Part shown: positions 44,848 through 56,510 of the stretch, piece after piece
Layout: every line of letters starts with the position of its first letter
Numbering within the stretch: the first letter of the stretch is position 1
From: Hortaea werneckii
Taxonomy: Eukaryota > Ascomycota > Dothideomycetes > Mycosphaerellales > Teratosphaeriaceae
DNA: 64,000 nucleotides
Reading direction: 5' to 3'
Assembly: GCA_037044905.1 (NCBI GenBank)
Contig: JBAOKB010000156.1
Location: 62,001 to 126,000 of the forward strand
The notes under the pieces: model-generated
What the model was told of the DNA's origin: nothing
The model's database searches: none
Seen by the model: only the letters and a program-made list of their open reading frames with translations
Made by a program: the position numbers and the translations under genes

Positions 44848-47800
44848 CTAAGAACCACCAACAGCAAAATACCCCTTGAACCTATCGTTTCCCTGAATGC
44901 CTGCTTCATGGATCACCTCGTAACAAGACATGAGTAGCCTAGGGAATCTGTTTGACCAGTAGCTCAAATAACCACCCGCAAGAGGGCCGACCCTCCTCTT
45001 CACATCCTCCGGCATATCCTCGTAATGGTTCTTCTTGTTTCTGAGCGCACGTAGAAGGTCCAAGAGTCGGTTTCCAGAATACTTCCGCTGCTTTCCCAGT
45101 GTATCGACGAACTGTCGGTCAAGCTTGCTCAGGAAGTCGGCTCGTTGATATGGTGCCCCGATGACTTCTTCAGATCGGTCTTCGAGAAGCTGCAGATCGT
45201 AGCTGTCGCCGGCGTAGCCGTCATCGACAACACCTCGCGGCTCCCGCTCAAAGTGATCGGAGCAGTCGCACAGGAAAGCAAGGCGCTTCTCAGCCGTCCA
45301 GAAGAAAGGATGGTTGAGAACCTGCAATGCAGTTGGGCGATCTTCAGGCTGATGGGCTAGCATAGATGTTATCAACTGCATAGGCTCATATGCATCAGAC
45401 CATCGCTCAAGCACGCCCATCTTCTTATTGTCACGCTTGATGTTGAGCTCACGCAATTGCTGCCAACCATTCTCGTCTTCGTAAGGGTGGATACCATCTG
45501 TCAGAACCCAGAAGAAGAGACAGCCCAAGCTGAAAATATCAGCAGCACGTTTGACACCACCGGGACCGGAAGTGCCGTTCGCGCTGTCAGTGCCATTAGT
45601 TCCAGTGGTACCGCTTTGGCTGTGCCTGCTGTCTGTATCCCTTGGTTGGGAGATGAGCTCAGGGGCCTTCCAACCCGACGTGCCAGCGTTGCCGGTGGGA
45701 TCGACAAGAGTGCTCACATTCTCAGGCAAATTCTTACCGAGGCCGAAGTCAGAGATGACGAGGCGAGGTCCGCTGGCCTGGCCACGCTTCGGAAAAGCGA
45801 CTAGAATGTTCTGGGGCTTGATGTCGCGGTGAATAATGCGAAGATTGTGAAGATGATATAAGCCTGCCGCGAGTTGCTGAAGCGCACGAGGCGGGTCTCG
45901 CTGGATGGTATGCTTCAAGCTTCGAAGCTGCACCTGCCTTTCTTCTGCCCTAGCTCTCTCCGGCTCCCAGATCTCGAACAGGCTGGCTTGACAAAGCTCA
46001 ACGGCAATGTAAAGGAAATGATCATCCTTTTGCTGGCAGAAGTACCGCACGACATTTGGATGGTCGTCGCTTTGCTGCAAGAAAGAAACCTCTTGCGACG
46101 CAAGCTCGTAGTACTGTGAAAGCATTCGCTTCACCGCTACATCACGGCCTTCGAACGACCCCTCAAAGACCGATGTGCCGCAACTGCCTTGGCCGATAAC
46201 CTTGTCTGTATGAATGATCAGGCTGTTGATCTGAAGTGGACCAGCAACCTGCGGACTTTCTGAGGCTGCGACACTGATGACTTCGGCAGGCTGGGGAACC
46301 GGAGGAACCGGCGGGACCTGCGAAGCCTTACGTTTTGCCTTCGCTTCAGCTTGAGCCTGTTCCTTCTCTTTCTGCTTGCGGCCACCACGCTTGCCGCGCT
46401 TATGCTTTCCTGCCTTGCCTTCCTTGGCGTCCTTGACGGCCTCTTCATCCTCTCCGAGCTCGGCAGTCTCAGTCCGTGTCAAAGCATTTTCATCCCCTGC
46501 GCCAGGCTCTGGAGACTCTTCAATGGTATGGGCGAAAATAGTTTCCTTTGCGGGTTCTGCCTCCCTGACCATGGTCTGCTCTTGTTGGTCTTGAGCATGG
46601 TCGGCGACTGATGCAGTCAAAGGCTGTGGCATTTGCACATCAGCAGGATCGCCAATGCGGATCTGGATTTTGTTTTTGTACATGAATCCAGCACTAGCGA
46701 GAGCAACGCACATCGCTATAACGACAGCCCATACAGAAGGAGCGTTGCGCGGTGTAGCAGGAGGGTCTATAAGGCCTCGCATGCTACCGTCGGAATCGCC
46801 ATTTGCAGGCTCAAGACTTGGGTGTTCTGGTCCATCAATGAGGCCGATCTCACCAGGTCTCTGAACTTGGCCGGTGTACAAGTGATGCACACCCGTGAAC
46901 TTCTCCCTGTAAGACTTGCTCATTGGCAACGAGGGCGCAAAGTAGTCGTCACCATGAAGCTGGGCTTCAGGAGCGCCGTCAGTGGCAGCGGGGTAGTTGC
47001 TCTCAGATAAAGCGTACCAGCTGCCAGCTTCTGTGCAGTTGACGAACACGTTCTCCGGTGCATCTTCTTCCAGGTCTTTGAACTCGCTCCAGGACGGTCC
47101 CACCGGCTGCGGCAGCACAACAAGAGACGCATCCGTTGACTGGTCATCAGAAGGCCTAACAACATCGTACACCCTAGCGACCGGGGACGTGAACTTCTCC
47201 TGGAATCTGGGTTTGTCGGCAGGCACCGGTCTATATTCATGGCGGTCGGCCAAGTCGATGCCAAGAACGCTTCCATCATGTCGAGCATAGACATACTTTC
47301 GGTCCATTGTGGTAGTGTATTTACTTTGCAGGTCTTGATCTCGGTTGTTCGGGCCCCATTCAAAGTATTTTATTGTGCTGATCTGCTCTCCGGTATTGCG
47401 GTCTTGTACGCCAATAATGTATTCTGTTCTACCAAGAGTAAGCGTGCCCATAGGCTCACACTCTTCATCGTCCAACGATTCGAGCGGATTCACGCGTCGA
47501 CAACTCCTATCCTCGTTGGTGATTGAGCCAGAGGAGCTGAACACTTTCAACACATTCCCGGTGCCAGCATCGATGGTGTATAGAGTGTTCTTCTTCTCTG
47601 CTGTATAGGTCAAGGCCGGCTGACCTTCTCCTGCGAAAGGTGCCAGCTCTGCCAGCTGCTTGACGGTGTATCCTAGCTTCTGCATTCCAAATCCGGAGCT
47701 AGGGGCATAGACATAAATGCTTCCATCTTGGCTCGGTTCCACTATCCATAGCGGGTCTTCCTGCTCCAGCCCACTCTCATCCACGCTCCTATTGTGCCGG

Positions 47801-48321
47801 TAATAAATGGTCTCGACCATCGGACGATCCACCTCCAGCTGCCATCGGGCAGCACCTGTCGTCCTATCTCTCGCGTGAAGTTTCCCATCAACAGTCGCCA
47901 GGAGGATGATGTCCTCGACTTGCCAATCCTGCAGTGACCGCGCCGGCTGTCGCGAGGTCAGGCCCGCAGCAGTGCTGGAGGCCGACCGAAAAGCAGAATG
48001 GGCTCGAACAGCCGACTCGGCTGGAGCATAAGTCGCAAGGGCGCGCTCGTTGGGGGAAGAAGTTCGCGTGCGGGAACGTGACTTGGACCGCGACCGGTCC
48101 TTAGAATCTACGTGTGTGTCTTTGAATCGGCGCTGGTTCTCCAATGGGGCGCGGAGGGAGTCCTGCGCCTGGAAGCGGTCGGCCACCGAGAGGCGGTCGC
48201 CGGCGCGTGAGGGTATCGCTGCATCGTAAGGCTGCTGCTGCAGAGCGCCCACGGCGGGGAGGAAGAGGCTCCAGAGTAAGACATCCTTCAGAGTGACGGC
48301 CGGAGTGTTCCTGGGCTGCAT
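44848..48321 (-). CDS. IRE1: Ire1, ER stress sensor kinase-endoribonuclease
   Basis: One uninterrupted frame, 1157 aa from the ATG at 48321. Order: signal peptide (LLWSLFLPAVGAL), an Arg/Ser-rich stretch (SRSKSRSRTRTSS), beta-propeller-type luminal sensor (LLATVDGKLHARDRTTGAARW...), membrane helix around VWAVVIAMCVALASAGFMY (about 545), Lys-rich linker, kinase (about 715-1010) and KEN RNase domain to the end. Kinase residues are intact: GQGSCG loop, VAVKRM lysine, HRDIKPQN, DFGLGK. In the RNase domain the Tyr, Arg, Asn and His matching yeast Tyr1043, Arg1056, Asn1057 and His1061 are all present (YSGNRLL, RNKKNH). It would splice the HAC1-type mRNA on unfolded-protein stress. No HAC1-like gene was found in the window. 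Confidence 0.96.
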   Translation of the reverse strand: MQPRNTPAVTLKDVLLWSLFLPAVGALQQQPYDAAIPSRAGDRLSVADRFQAQDSLRAPLENQRRFKDTHVDSKDRSRSKSRSRTRTSSPNERALATYAPAESAVRAHSAFRSASSTAAGLTSRQPARSLQDWQVEDIILLATVDGKLHARDRTTGAARWQLEVDRPMVETIYYRHNRSVDESGLEQEDPLWIVEPSQDGSIYVYAPSSGFGMQKLGYTVKQLAELAPFAGEGQPALTYTAEKKNTLYTIDAGTGNVLKVFSSSGSITNEDRSCRRVNPLESLDDEECEPMGTLTLGRTEYIIGVQDRNTGEQISTIKYFEWGPNNRDQDLQSKYTTTMDRKYVYARHDGSVLGIDLADRHEYRPVPADKPRFQEKFTSPVARVYDVVRPSDDQSTDASLVVLPQPVGPSWSEFKDLEEDAPENVFVNCTEAGSWYALSESNYPAATDGAPEAQLHGDDYFAPSLPMSKSYREKFTGVHHLYTGQVQRPGEIGLIDGPEHPSLEPANGDSDGSMRGLIDPPATPRNAPSVWAVVIAMCVALASAGFMYKNKIQIRIGDPADVQMPQPLTASVADHAQDQQEQTMVREAEPAKETIFAHTIEESPEPGAGDENALTRTETAELGEDEEAVKDAKEGKAGKHKRGKRGGRKQKEKEQAQAEAKAKRKASQVPPVPPVPQPAEVISVAASESPQVAGPLQINSLIIHTDKVIGQGSCGTSVFEGSFEGRDVAVKRMLSQYYELASQEVSFLQQSDDHPNVVRYFCQQKDDHFLYIAVELCQASLFEIWEPERARAEERQVQLRSLKHTIQRDPPRALQQLAAGLYHLHNLRIIHRDIKPQNILVAFPKRGQASGPRLVISDFGLGKNLPENVSTLVDPTGNAGTSGWKAPELISQPRDTDSRHSQSGTTGTNGTDSANGTSGPGGVKRAADIFSLGCLFFWVLTDGIHPYEDENGWQQLRELNIKRDNKKMGVLERWSDAYEPMQLITSMLAHQPEDRPTALQVLNHPFFWTAEKRLAFLCDCSDHFEREPRGVVDDGYAGDSYDLQLLEDRSEEVIGAPYQRADFLSKLDRQFVDTLGKQRKYSGNRLLDLLRALRNKKNHYEDMPEDVKRRVGPLAGGYLSYWSNRFPRLLMSCYEVIHEAGIQGNDRFKGYFAVGGS

Positions 48322-49287
48322 ATCGCCCACTAGTCATTCATGGGGCTACAATCAGTGTATCAGGGGGAGGTGGGTGTTGGAGGAAGACATGTCAATAATA
48401 CGCGCAGAATTATGGTGCCTCAGCGTGCGTGCGTGAGTGGGCTGTGGGCATTCTCCTTGCGTGGGATCGAGGGTCTGACGCAGCCCGGGGCACGGCACGG
48501 CAGTCCCCGAGCGCCCCCAGCGAGGCGAGGGAGCGAGGGAGTGCAACCGTGAGGCTCGAGCCAGCCCAGCCAGGGAGCGAGCGTCTGGCCTGTACGCGCG
48601 GGTACGCACGGAACCGTTTCCTTGCTCCCCAGCTTCCACCCACCGCACTGAAACAATGCGGAGGGTCACGTGCTAGCGTTCAACCCATTGAAACTCGCAG
48701 CCGGCCGAGCTCACCTCACCAACTCACCAATCTCGCCTTGGGCAACATGGAGTGCTTCAAGGTGGTCTCACGTCTGCTGCACACCAAAATCACTAACAGC
48801 GCGACGTTCAGCTGAACGAGCCACTCTTCGCAAGCGCCCATGCCTCAGTGGTACATGCGGCGCTGGCATCAGCAAAGACAAAGACAAACAGTAAAAGCCA
48901 CATTCGTCTGAGATCTCGTACATGCGGAAGCTCCAAAAGGTCAACAGCTGACTGGCACCTGAAAAGACACAGCTCGTGAGAATGGAAGTGAAAGACTGCT
49001 TAGCGCTGACCAAATCGTAAGCAACCATACAACGCTCGTGAGAGCAGCTCCGTTTGCGCCGTCATCTACATCAAGTGTTCTCAAATGCTGCGGGTGGGCA
49101 GATAAACCGCCTCTCATGCAACAGTAATATTACCGAAGATAAAAGGAACCCCCCACCCCCAAACTCCTGCTACCGATGAGTGATGGTCTGAGATCAGATG
49201 GCTCGTCGCTTGTTGCAGTGCTTCATCGACTCGTTCCCGATCTACGTGGCTTCTAGGTCTGGTCAGCCGCCCGTCTGCACGCGTCAC
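48322..49287. other. Intergenic upstream of IRE1
   Basis: About 970 bp between the IRE1 start and the 3' end of the next minus-strand gene. It is GC-rich near 48450-48560. It presumably contains the IRE1 promoter. No gene seen. Confidence 0.4.
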
Positions 49288-50382
49288 TCACACTCGACCA
49301 AGCATACCTGCGTGCAGAGCTTGCAAAGCTTGCCTAACTCTTGTCAATCTGGCCTGATCAGGGCTGTTCGGGGGCTGCTGTGTAAGCAATTGTGTCGCTC
49401 TGGCGCAAATGCCCTGGATTGCCGTCTGTCTGGCACGGAGCAGTCGTCGTCCAAAATGTCGCAGTGTCTCAATGAAGTACTGCGGATGGCCTCGCTCCGC
49501 AATCAGGGAAGAGAACAGGCGGCGATGAGACTGGAATCCCTGCCCTGCGTACGGAGGCGTCGGCGTGCTTGTGTATTGATCTGTGTCGTCGATAAGGCGG
49601 TTGAATGCACTGATCAATATGTCTAGGAACTCAAGCTGCTCGGTCTGGTTCATGCTCTCAAAGTGGTCCGCTCGAATGCCATCGATGGCATAGAATAGAA
49701 CCCTTAGGTAGTCGATGGTCTCTGGAATACCGACGCCGGTTGCTGGGTTTTGAATGTTCACTTGCAAGCGGGTCAGAATGCTGCTGTAACGACGCTGCAT
49801 GTTCGACAGCAATCGCTTAGACCACCAATCTGTCTCAGGCGAGACGATGCTGCGCACGAGCTGCAGTCTCGCTCGATCGCTGCCAACCAGAGTCTCGATG
49901 AATCTGGCCATCCGGAAAGCCTTGATGCTAAGAGTAGTCAGTAACGATCGAAACGCCTTTTTGCACTGGAGATACCTAGACTCGTCCGAGCCGCCATTTA
50001 TCGAGGCAAATTCACGGGGCGCGAGCTGCCCATATGGATCGAACACAGTCATGATCTGATTGACGAGGTCCCTGGTCGGATTCGCCTCTTCATCGGAAGA
50101 TTCTTCATCACTCTCATCAGTGTCCTCAGAGTCGGTGCCGGACTCGTCTTCGTCAGCAACTTGCCTCACAGGTCCTCCAGAAGAATGAGTCGTCAGACGT
50201 TGTCCAGTGTGACGGCTACCGGAGGCTCCGGAACTAGGCTTCGACGACGTAGCTTCCCCCGCCGTACGACCCGGTCTCGTGTTGCTAGAAGCCATTGATC
50301 TGGTGACAGCAGGCATATTTTCGCGTGGGCCTCGGAGGGCAAGCCTTCCAATTTCAGATGTTGGGGTACTGAATCGAGTCAT
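49288..50382 (-). CDS. Unrecognised protein with acidic N-terminal segment
   Basis: Intronless, 364 aa from a real ATG at 50382. The first 70 residues are Ser/Thr/Arg-rich; residues about 75-98 are a strongly acidic Ser/Asp/Glu tract (DEDESGTDSEDTDESDEESS). The rest is helical and looks ordered (LVNQIMTVFDPYGQLAPREF, FRSLLTTLSIKAFRMARFIETLVG, PETIDYLRVLFYAIDGIRAD, LEFLDILISAFNRLIDDTD). I do not recognise the family. Codon use and length make a real gene likely. It is unclear whether a further exon lies at either end. Confidence 0.65.
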   Translation of the reverse strand: MTRFSTPTSEIGRLALRGPRENMPAVTRSMASSNTRPGRTAGEATSSKPSSGASGSRHTGQRLTTHSSGGPVRQVADEDESGTDSEDTDESDEESSDEEANPTRDLVNQIMTVFDPYGQLAPREFASINGGSDESRYLQCKKAFRSLLTTLSIKAFRMARFIETLVGSDRARLQLVRSIVSPETDWWSKRLLSNMQRRYSSILTRLQVNIQNPATGVGIPETIDYLRVLFYAIDGIRADHFESMNQTEQLEFLDILISAFNRLIDDTDQYTSTPTPPYAGQGFQSHRRLFSSLIAERGHPQYFIETLRHFGRRLLRARQTAIQGICARATQLLTQQPPNSPDQARLTRVRQALQALHAGMLGRV

Positions 50383-52668
50383 GAGGAGTGGTCGTCCACA
50401 CCATGAGCTATTGAAGGTAAGAAGGTGCTCTCTGTGCAGATGGCGATTCTGCAGCGCCTTTTAACCTCACAATACTCTTGCTTCGCCGCAACGCTGTCTT
50501 CATTAAAGCCTTGAGCATTGCAACCATCGCTTGCACGTTCACAATATCGTTGCCGAAGCCAACGCTCATTTACCGGCAATTTGGAAAACAACCAAGCACC
50601 TCCACCATCTCCTTGTCGGAGTAGACGATACAACCAGTCCATGATGCCTACCAGAGTACATAGGGCATGTGCAAAGCCGCCGCAAAGCCGCCTTTGTCAG
50701 ACGTCTCATCCTAAAGTGCCGACCGTTGCCGACATTCGAGTGGCCAGCAGCCCTTTACAGAGAATCAAATTCCCCGAGGCAATGCACGAGCACGTCTTGC
50801 GGCATGTTGGTTACATAACCAGGTTGACGCTAGAAGTCATGAGGCCGCACCGGAGGCCGTTGAAATGATGCAACGTAGTAATATAGAGTGGAGAGACGGT
50901 CTTGATTCATAGAAGGTTGGTTTCTCTGACCACGCGCTGAGGTCCTATCGTTTTTCATTCGGAGTCTATGTTAGCCTAGGCGACAACAATTAGCGGCAAG
51001 TACTGCCATTGAGGCTGCGAAGCTCATGACATTGCGACAAGACTTCACAAGAAGTTGGCAGAGCAAAGAGCTAGACGGAAAAGTGAGTCGGGTCCTTGCA
51101 CAAGCGCCATTTTTCTTCACGTTACCCGCATGCGGCTCAGCTGAACTTCAAAATCTTGCAAGTCATGGGCCAATACAATCTCATAATGCAAATTTCCGTC
51201 ATGATTTTTTCTCTTCTACGCATTCCTTCTCTTCTGTGTTTCTCTTTCGGGCATAGGTGACGTTGTCTGTTGTAGAGCGGCAAGACAGGCGCACAGCCAG
51301 GTGGCTGAGTAAGGCAACCATCAACCCCGGTGCCCCCAACCCCAGTCCTAATCCGGAAAACTTCCAACAGCCCTCCTCCATCAGTCACCAACACCAACAC
51401 TGCCAATTCACACTTTATTGCCGTCACATCACCGGCAAATTCACAAGTGAATGACTAGCTGGCCAACTGCAACGCCCGGGGGTCAGGCCTTCTCGCACCC
51501 AAAATGTACCGAGAATCGAAGCTCAATACTTGCGAGAGACGTGTGAGACTACAACTACAGTACCTTAACCCACCCACTTTCCCGAACCTGCCTATTTGCA
51601 TATTAACCGTGACAGCCCTCGGGACCCCCGACAACTCCAAAAGCCCTCTGCAGTTGTCGGTGCCCTGGTCGGCTCTCCCGTCACGTCCCCAAGTATGCCT
51701 AGGTAGTTTCAATCCGCAAGCGTCTTGTCCGCTGTGCCACACACAGCTCGATAACAGGTGCCGGTGCGGCGTAGTAGAGCCCCTCCCCTCCTACACAACA
51801 CAGCTTTCAGGCACGTACTCAAAAGGCGAAGGCCGACTGGGCTCTTTCATGAGACCTGTGTGCATTGCGGACCGTGATTCCAGCTTATCTGTTCGCCAGG
51901 ACTACCACTTGAAATCGGCATTTGTACCGGCCAGTACGTCCCAGTTGGCGGCAACGGGGAGTCGTGGACGTGTAGGCGGATATTTTCTTGTTACAAGGGA
52001 TGCCATTTATGGTCCAAGAGAGTTGTGGGGACAGGGATTGTATAGTCGACTGGACGTCCCAAGTAATAAGCTGTCCTCACGAAACAGGCAAACGGGTAAG
52101 TAGAAGTTCTATTGCGGCGCGCGGTGATTGCTTTTTGTCGATTTGAGCGAGTAGAATGTGTCAATCCTCTCGTGAGGAAGCAGAAGGAACACAGACATGC
52201 CGAGTCATTGTGGGCAATGGATGACCTGTGAACACGATAGTCTGAGCCCATATGATGACATTCATTACGTGAAGCCTTACCCCATGTGTTTTATGTTTTT
52301 AATTTTTTTTAATTTTTTTTTGTCTCGAGACCTTCAGAAAAGACAGGAGGAGGGCAGATTTGTGGATCTGCTTTTCTCAAGGGCAAGCGGGAGAGGGAAG
52401 GAGAGGACAGAGTTCCCTGAAAGTAGGGAAATCCTCACAAGAAGCAGCGACGAAGGAAATCGATCGACTAATTGACCACAAAATCCTAACAATTCTGATC
52501 ATTCGACCGTAACAAGGAAGAAGTCTGAAGCCCATCCCATTGCGCCGTGAAGTATCGCATGCAACCTCTAGAATACTACAACAAACGCCTCGAACCCCTC
52601 CCAATAAGAGGACGATCCAAGCGCCAGACACCAACATTTGAGTCCCCCATCAGCCCCACCGAACCGCT
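50383..52668. other. Long intergenic region with T-rich tract
   Basis: About 2.3 kb. Open frames reach 199 codons (51504-52103, plus) but composition is not protein-like and no motif is recognised. A T-dominated tract lies at 52294-52321. The 3' flank of MCM7 is at the right end. Confidence 0.4.
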
Positions 52669-55279
52669 CTACTCATCATCCATATCCTCATCGTCGTCCC
52701 CGGCCTCGATAAAGACCAACCGTGTACCTTCGGCAGCAGTTTGCCAGATCTGAAGAGAAAACCCAAAACGTCAGCATTAAGATCTTTTTCCCAAGTAGTA
52801 TCGAGAGACGTGGAATTCAGAAAGGGGGAAAGGCAAAAGGGGTGGGGAAAAGAAAGAAAGGAAAGAAAGGACTTACATCCAAAGAAGCATACTCATCCAA
52901 ACACCCCTCCAACTGCTGCACGGTAAACCCCTTGGCGAGGACCCGCTCCCTCACACGCCTGAGATCCAGCTCGCCGCGCCCTTCGCCCGTAGCCGCCGCC
53001 CCACTGTCGCGCATGCCGCGGATCAGGTTGAAGATCTTGGTGCTGGGTGACTGGTCGCCGCGGCGGTCGCGGTTGTCGTCGTATAAGCTCGCCTTGCTGA
53101 CCTCGACCAGCCGCAGCGCCTCGTCGATGTCGTCCGTGATGACTTCCTCGGCGAAGCGGAGGCGGGCGAGCGCTTGCGACATGCGTAGGATGCCGAGCAG
53201 CGTGCGCGGGGAGGTGTAGGTGAAGGTTTTCTTGCCGGCTTCGTCGCGCTTCTGTTGCTGACGCAGTCGCACGTAGGCGCCGACGAGGTAGTCGGAGATT
53301 TGTTTGGGGACGACGGGGCGGTAGGTGCGGGCGCGGGCGACCCATTGTCGGACTTCGTTGGGCGTGAAGATGAGGCCGCCGCCTTGTGGTTCTGGGTGGG
53401 CGTTGTGGATATGGACGTGGGTGACGTGGCGGGCGAGCTCTTCGTCGGCGTCGCGGAGGGGGTGTCGAGGATGAGGAAGAGGGCGTCGAATCGACTTAGT
53501 AAGGCGGCGGGAAGGTTGATGTTCTCCACTGGGGAGATGCGTGGGTTGTATCGTCCGTAGAGGGGATTGGCGGCAGCCAGGATCGCGGTACGGGCATTGA
53601 GGGTCGTGGTAATGCCGGCTTTGGAGATGGAGATGGTCTGTTGCTCCATGACTTCGTGGATAGCGGTCCTGTCGGCGTCGTCCATCTTGTCAAATTCATC
53701 AATGCAGCAGGTGCCGTTGTCTGCGAGCACAAGCGCACCGCCTTCCAAGACCATTTCGTCTGTGACTGGATCACGCATGACAGCAGCGGTCAACCCAACA
53801 CCACTGCTACCGCGACCGGTCGTGTAGACACCTCGAGGTGCAACCTTAGTGATGTACTTGAGTAATTGAGATTTGGCAACACCTGGGTCACCCATCAAGC
53901 AGACGTTGATATCACCACGAATGCGCATTCCATCACCCATTTCCTTCGTTACACCACCAATGAGCTGAAGGAGCAGCGCCTTCTTCACATCCAAATGGCC
54001 AAAGATTTCGGGTGCGATAGAGCGACTGAGGTACTCATACAGCTGACCCGATTCTTGCAGGTCTGTCATACGACTGATTGTGCCCTGATTGAGAACCATG
54101 TTGTCGTAGGCCTTCTTGTGCTGGTTGATGTACTGCGCCTCCAGATACGTGTCGGTAAGCAATCCGGCCTTGATCGCCTGGAAGCCAGTGTAGGGGGTCG
54201 GCAGGAAGATACCTGCCACGTCAATCACATCACCTGGGTTAACTTGCCGGGTAAGAGCGCCATGGCACTGAACAGTGAGTTGGCGAGGAATGTGACCGAC
54301 AGGGACTTGGTCGGCCATCTCCTGAATCTTAACTTCTTGGAAAGGTAGGAACTTCGAAGCGCGTGTCGAGAGGAAGAGCTGACCCTTGGTGTTGTTTTTT
54401 GTGCAGTCCTCAGACGTACATTCGACAAGCGGTGTGAACTGCTTCGCGGTGACGGGCTGGAAGATCTCATGGCCGCAGCGATCACAAGAGTAGGCATTAA
54501 CCTGCACAGAGGGCTTGACATCTGAGACTCTCGTCGCTATGCCACGGATCGTGATGAGATGCCCAAGATGCTCACCGCGTACTTGGCGCACAGCCAGAGC
54601 CTTTGAATTCTTCTGGTCACTCGATCCGGCGGGAGTAATGGGCTTGAAGTTCAAGGTGTAACGTCGTGTAAGCTCGGCTGGGAAAATCGACTCTGGCAAA
54701 TCGCTCTCGCCTTGGTGTTCCATCTGCTGCCGGACCGCCTCGTTACGTTTTGAGCGCTGGGTCAGGATGATATCCAGCACATCGTCCTTGAAGTTCGGCT
54801 CGGTGATAGGCGCCGGCATGACCGTGTCCACTGCTCGCGAAAAGACCTCGACATAGTGATTCGCGTTGCGCTCGATTGATTCCACCAGATTCAGCGGGTC
54901 CACCCCTTCCTGCTCCAGACTCTTCTCATACTCGTTCAGGTCGTCCAGATCGATCAGCACTTGCGATTCGGTGCGCTCTGATACATCCTGCAGCAGATTC
55001 ATGTATTTCGCTTTCGATCTCCCTGCCCTCCTCCGTGCTCGTGCACCATCTCCACCGCCCTGCGCGTCGTCCATGAAATCGTACTCATCGCGGTCACCGT
55101 TCAGATGGAGGTCATCGAGCGCATCTTCCGTTTCCGTAGTCGATGACTTGAAGTTGCGCAGGAAATCTTCGAACGCACCTACACACCGTCAGCAACGTCT
55201 CTCCATCCGTCCCGGTTTCGTGCTGCTTACTCTTCTGCGCCTCGTAGTCGGCGACGGCTTTGTGGGTTAAGAGCGCCAT
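52669..55279 (-). CDS. MCM7: Mcm7, replicative helicase subunit (frame break)
   Basis: Exons (minus) 55279-55231 (49 nt), 55178-52877 and 52749-52669, introns 52 and 127 nt, 810 aa after frame repair. Start MALLTHKAVADYEAQKSAFEDFL; zinc-finger region CDRCGHEIF...CTSEDC; Walker A GDPGVAKSQLL; Walker B CCIDEFDKM; then AIHEVMEQQTISISKAGI and the arginine-finger LLSRFDALF. The C-terminus is a winged helix ending IWQTAAEGTRLVFIEAG plus an acidic tail. These are Mcm7 signatures within the Mcm2-7 ring. After LILDTP the literal frame turns into Thr/Ser/Pro nonsense; adding one C at the C5 (plus-strand G5 at 53458-53462) restores LRDADEELARHVTHVHIHN and the rest. The gene is essential in fungi, so a real break here is unlikely. 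Confidence 0.92.
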
Positions 55280-56510
55280 TGGGTCTTGCCGTTACCCCTT
55301 GGTCGCAATCTGTGTTCGCGCGTTTGCTGGGCTTCGATTCGGCGGAGAAAGAAAGTGTAGAGACTTGATTAAAGGACGCAAGTAAGTGGTGGGTCGTGGC
55401 AATTGGTATATGGACCGAGTAGTAGTGAAGCTCGTCTCGCGCAAGCCGCAGAGCGATGCTTTCCACCGGGGACAAAGTTGCACATGGCGGCCCCAGCCCA
55501 CTAAATTGAAGCGATGGAACCCGCGTCTCCCTCGACGCGACCTTCACGCGCGCGCACGCGCGCCACAGCCAAAAAAGCTTAGACTGTTCTGGTCCGGCCC
55601 GTGAGAGGCTAGAGGTGGGAAAGATGAAATCTCAGAACCGCCATCCACCCTTCTCTTCCTTCCCTTTCCTCTCCATATGAACAACGCAAATTATCAACAC
55701 TGCCTTAAAAGCATTTTCGATTCGAGAGCCCGCTGTGCTTAAACCGTGCAGTGTGTCCGGCTCCATGACGACGAAAACCGTCTGTGCTAGTGGAGAGGAA
55801 AGGTCAGAGGATCTTGGGTGCCGTTGGCTTCTAGTCTTTTTGAGACGGTGAGGTCGAGGGCAATGATCAGCTGTACATGCTTTATTAGTCCTTCGTGATG
55901 TGCTATATGTCGTGAATGTCTCTGAAATTGGCCGGGGTGTGCTGTGGTGGCGGCCGCGATGGGGGGATGTGACGAGATACCTTTCGAGCATCCTGCTTGG
56001 AAAACGTTGGCAAGGTCTCTACCATGCCAGATTACGGCCTTCCACTTGTGATGAGAAGCTTAGGCCGGCAATAATAATTATTGTTGTGAAGCAAGTCGGA
56101 GTATATGTGACATCCGCCTATACATAAACAAGGCTTGGTCATATGGCTCAGGCGAGCCAGATATTCTGAACTGTAGCCTGATTGCATAGTCCTACACATG
56201 TGACACACCGACTCCGTTGGACGTGGCTGTCACTCGGGGCGGATAGACCCTCAGTTGAATCTGCGAGAAGACAGAGGGAAAGGAGGACGGGAAGATAGGT
56301 AGTCATACAGATAGTCAAACATCCAGACAACTTTTCTCGAATCTCGCCGAAAAAAAAAAAGGCCAACATAAGACTAAACATCCACAAACCATGCAACCGT
56401 TCAGTGTAACCTCCCCCTTTTGGCCTTTCGGAAATGAGGCATAGCAGGTCCCTCCACCAGAAAGATCCTTCCCCTTCTCCAGTCTAGGGCAACCAGAACC
56501 TTTCCATATC
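55280..56510. other. Intergenic between MCM7 and the ER J-protein gene
   Basis: About 1.2 kb: the MCM7 promoter side and the 3' flank of the next minus-strand gene. It includes a CG/CA alternating tract at 55545-55566 and an A-run at 56351-56360. No gene recognised. Confidence 0.4.
55545..55566. repeat. Alternating purine-pyrimidine (CG/CA) tract
   Basis: About 20 bp of alternating CACGCGCGCG-type sequence lies about 265 bp upstream of the MCM7 start codon. Such tracts can adopt Z-DNA. It resembles but does not exactly contain the ACGCGT MluI cell-cycle box. Confidence 0.5.

Noticed and set aside
51504..52103. 199-codon plus-strand ORF
   Set aside because: No recognisable domain, Cys/Ser/Pro-rich chance composition, no supporting splice structure or neighbour context.
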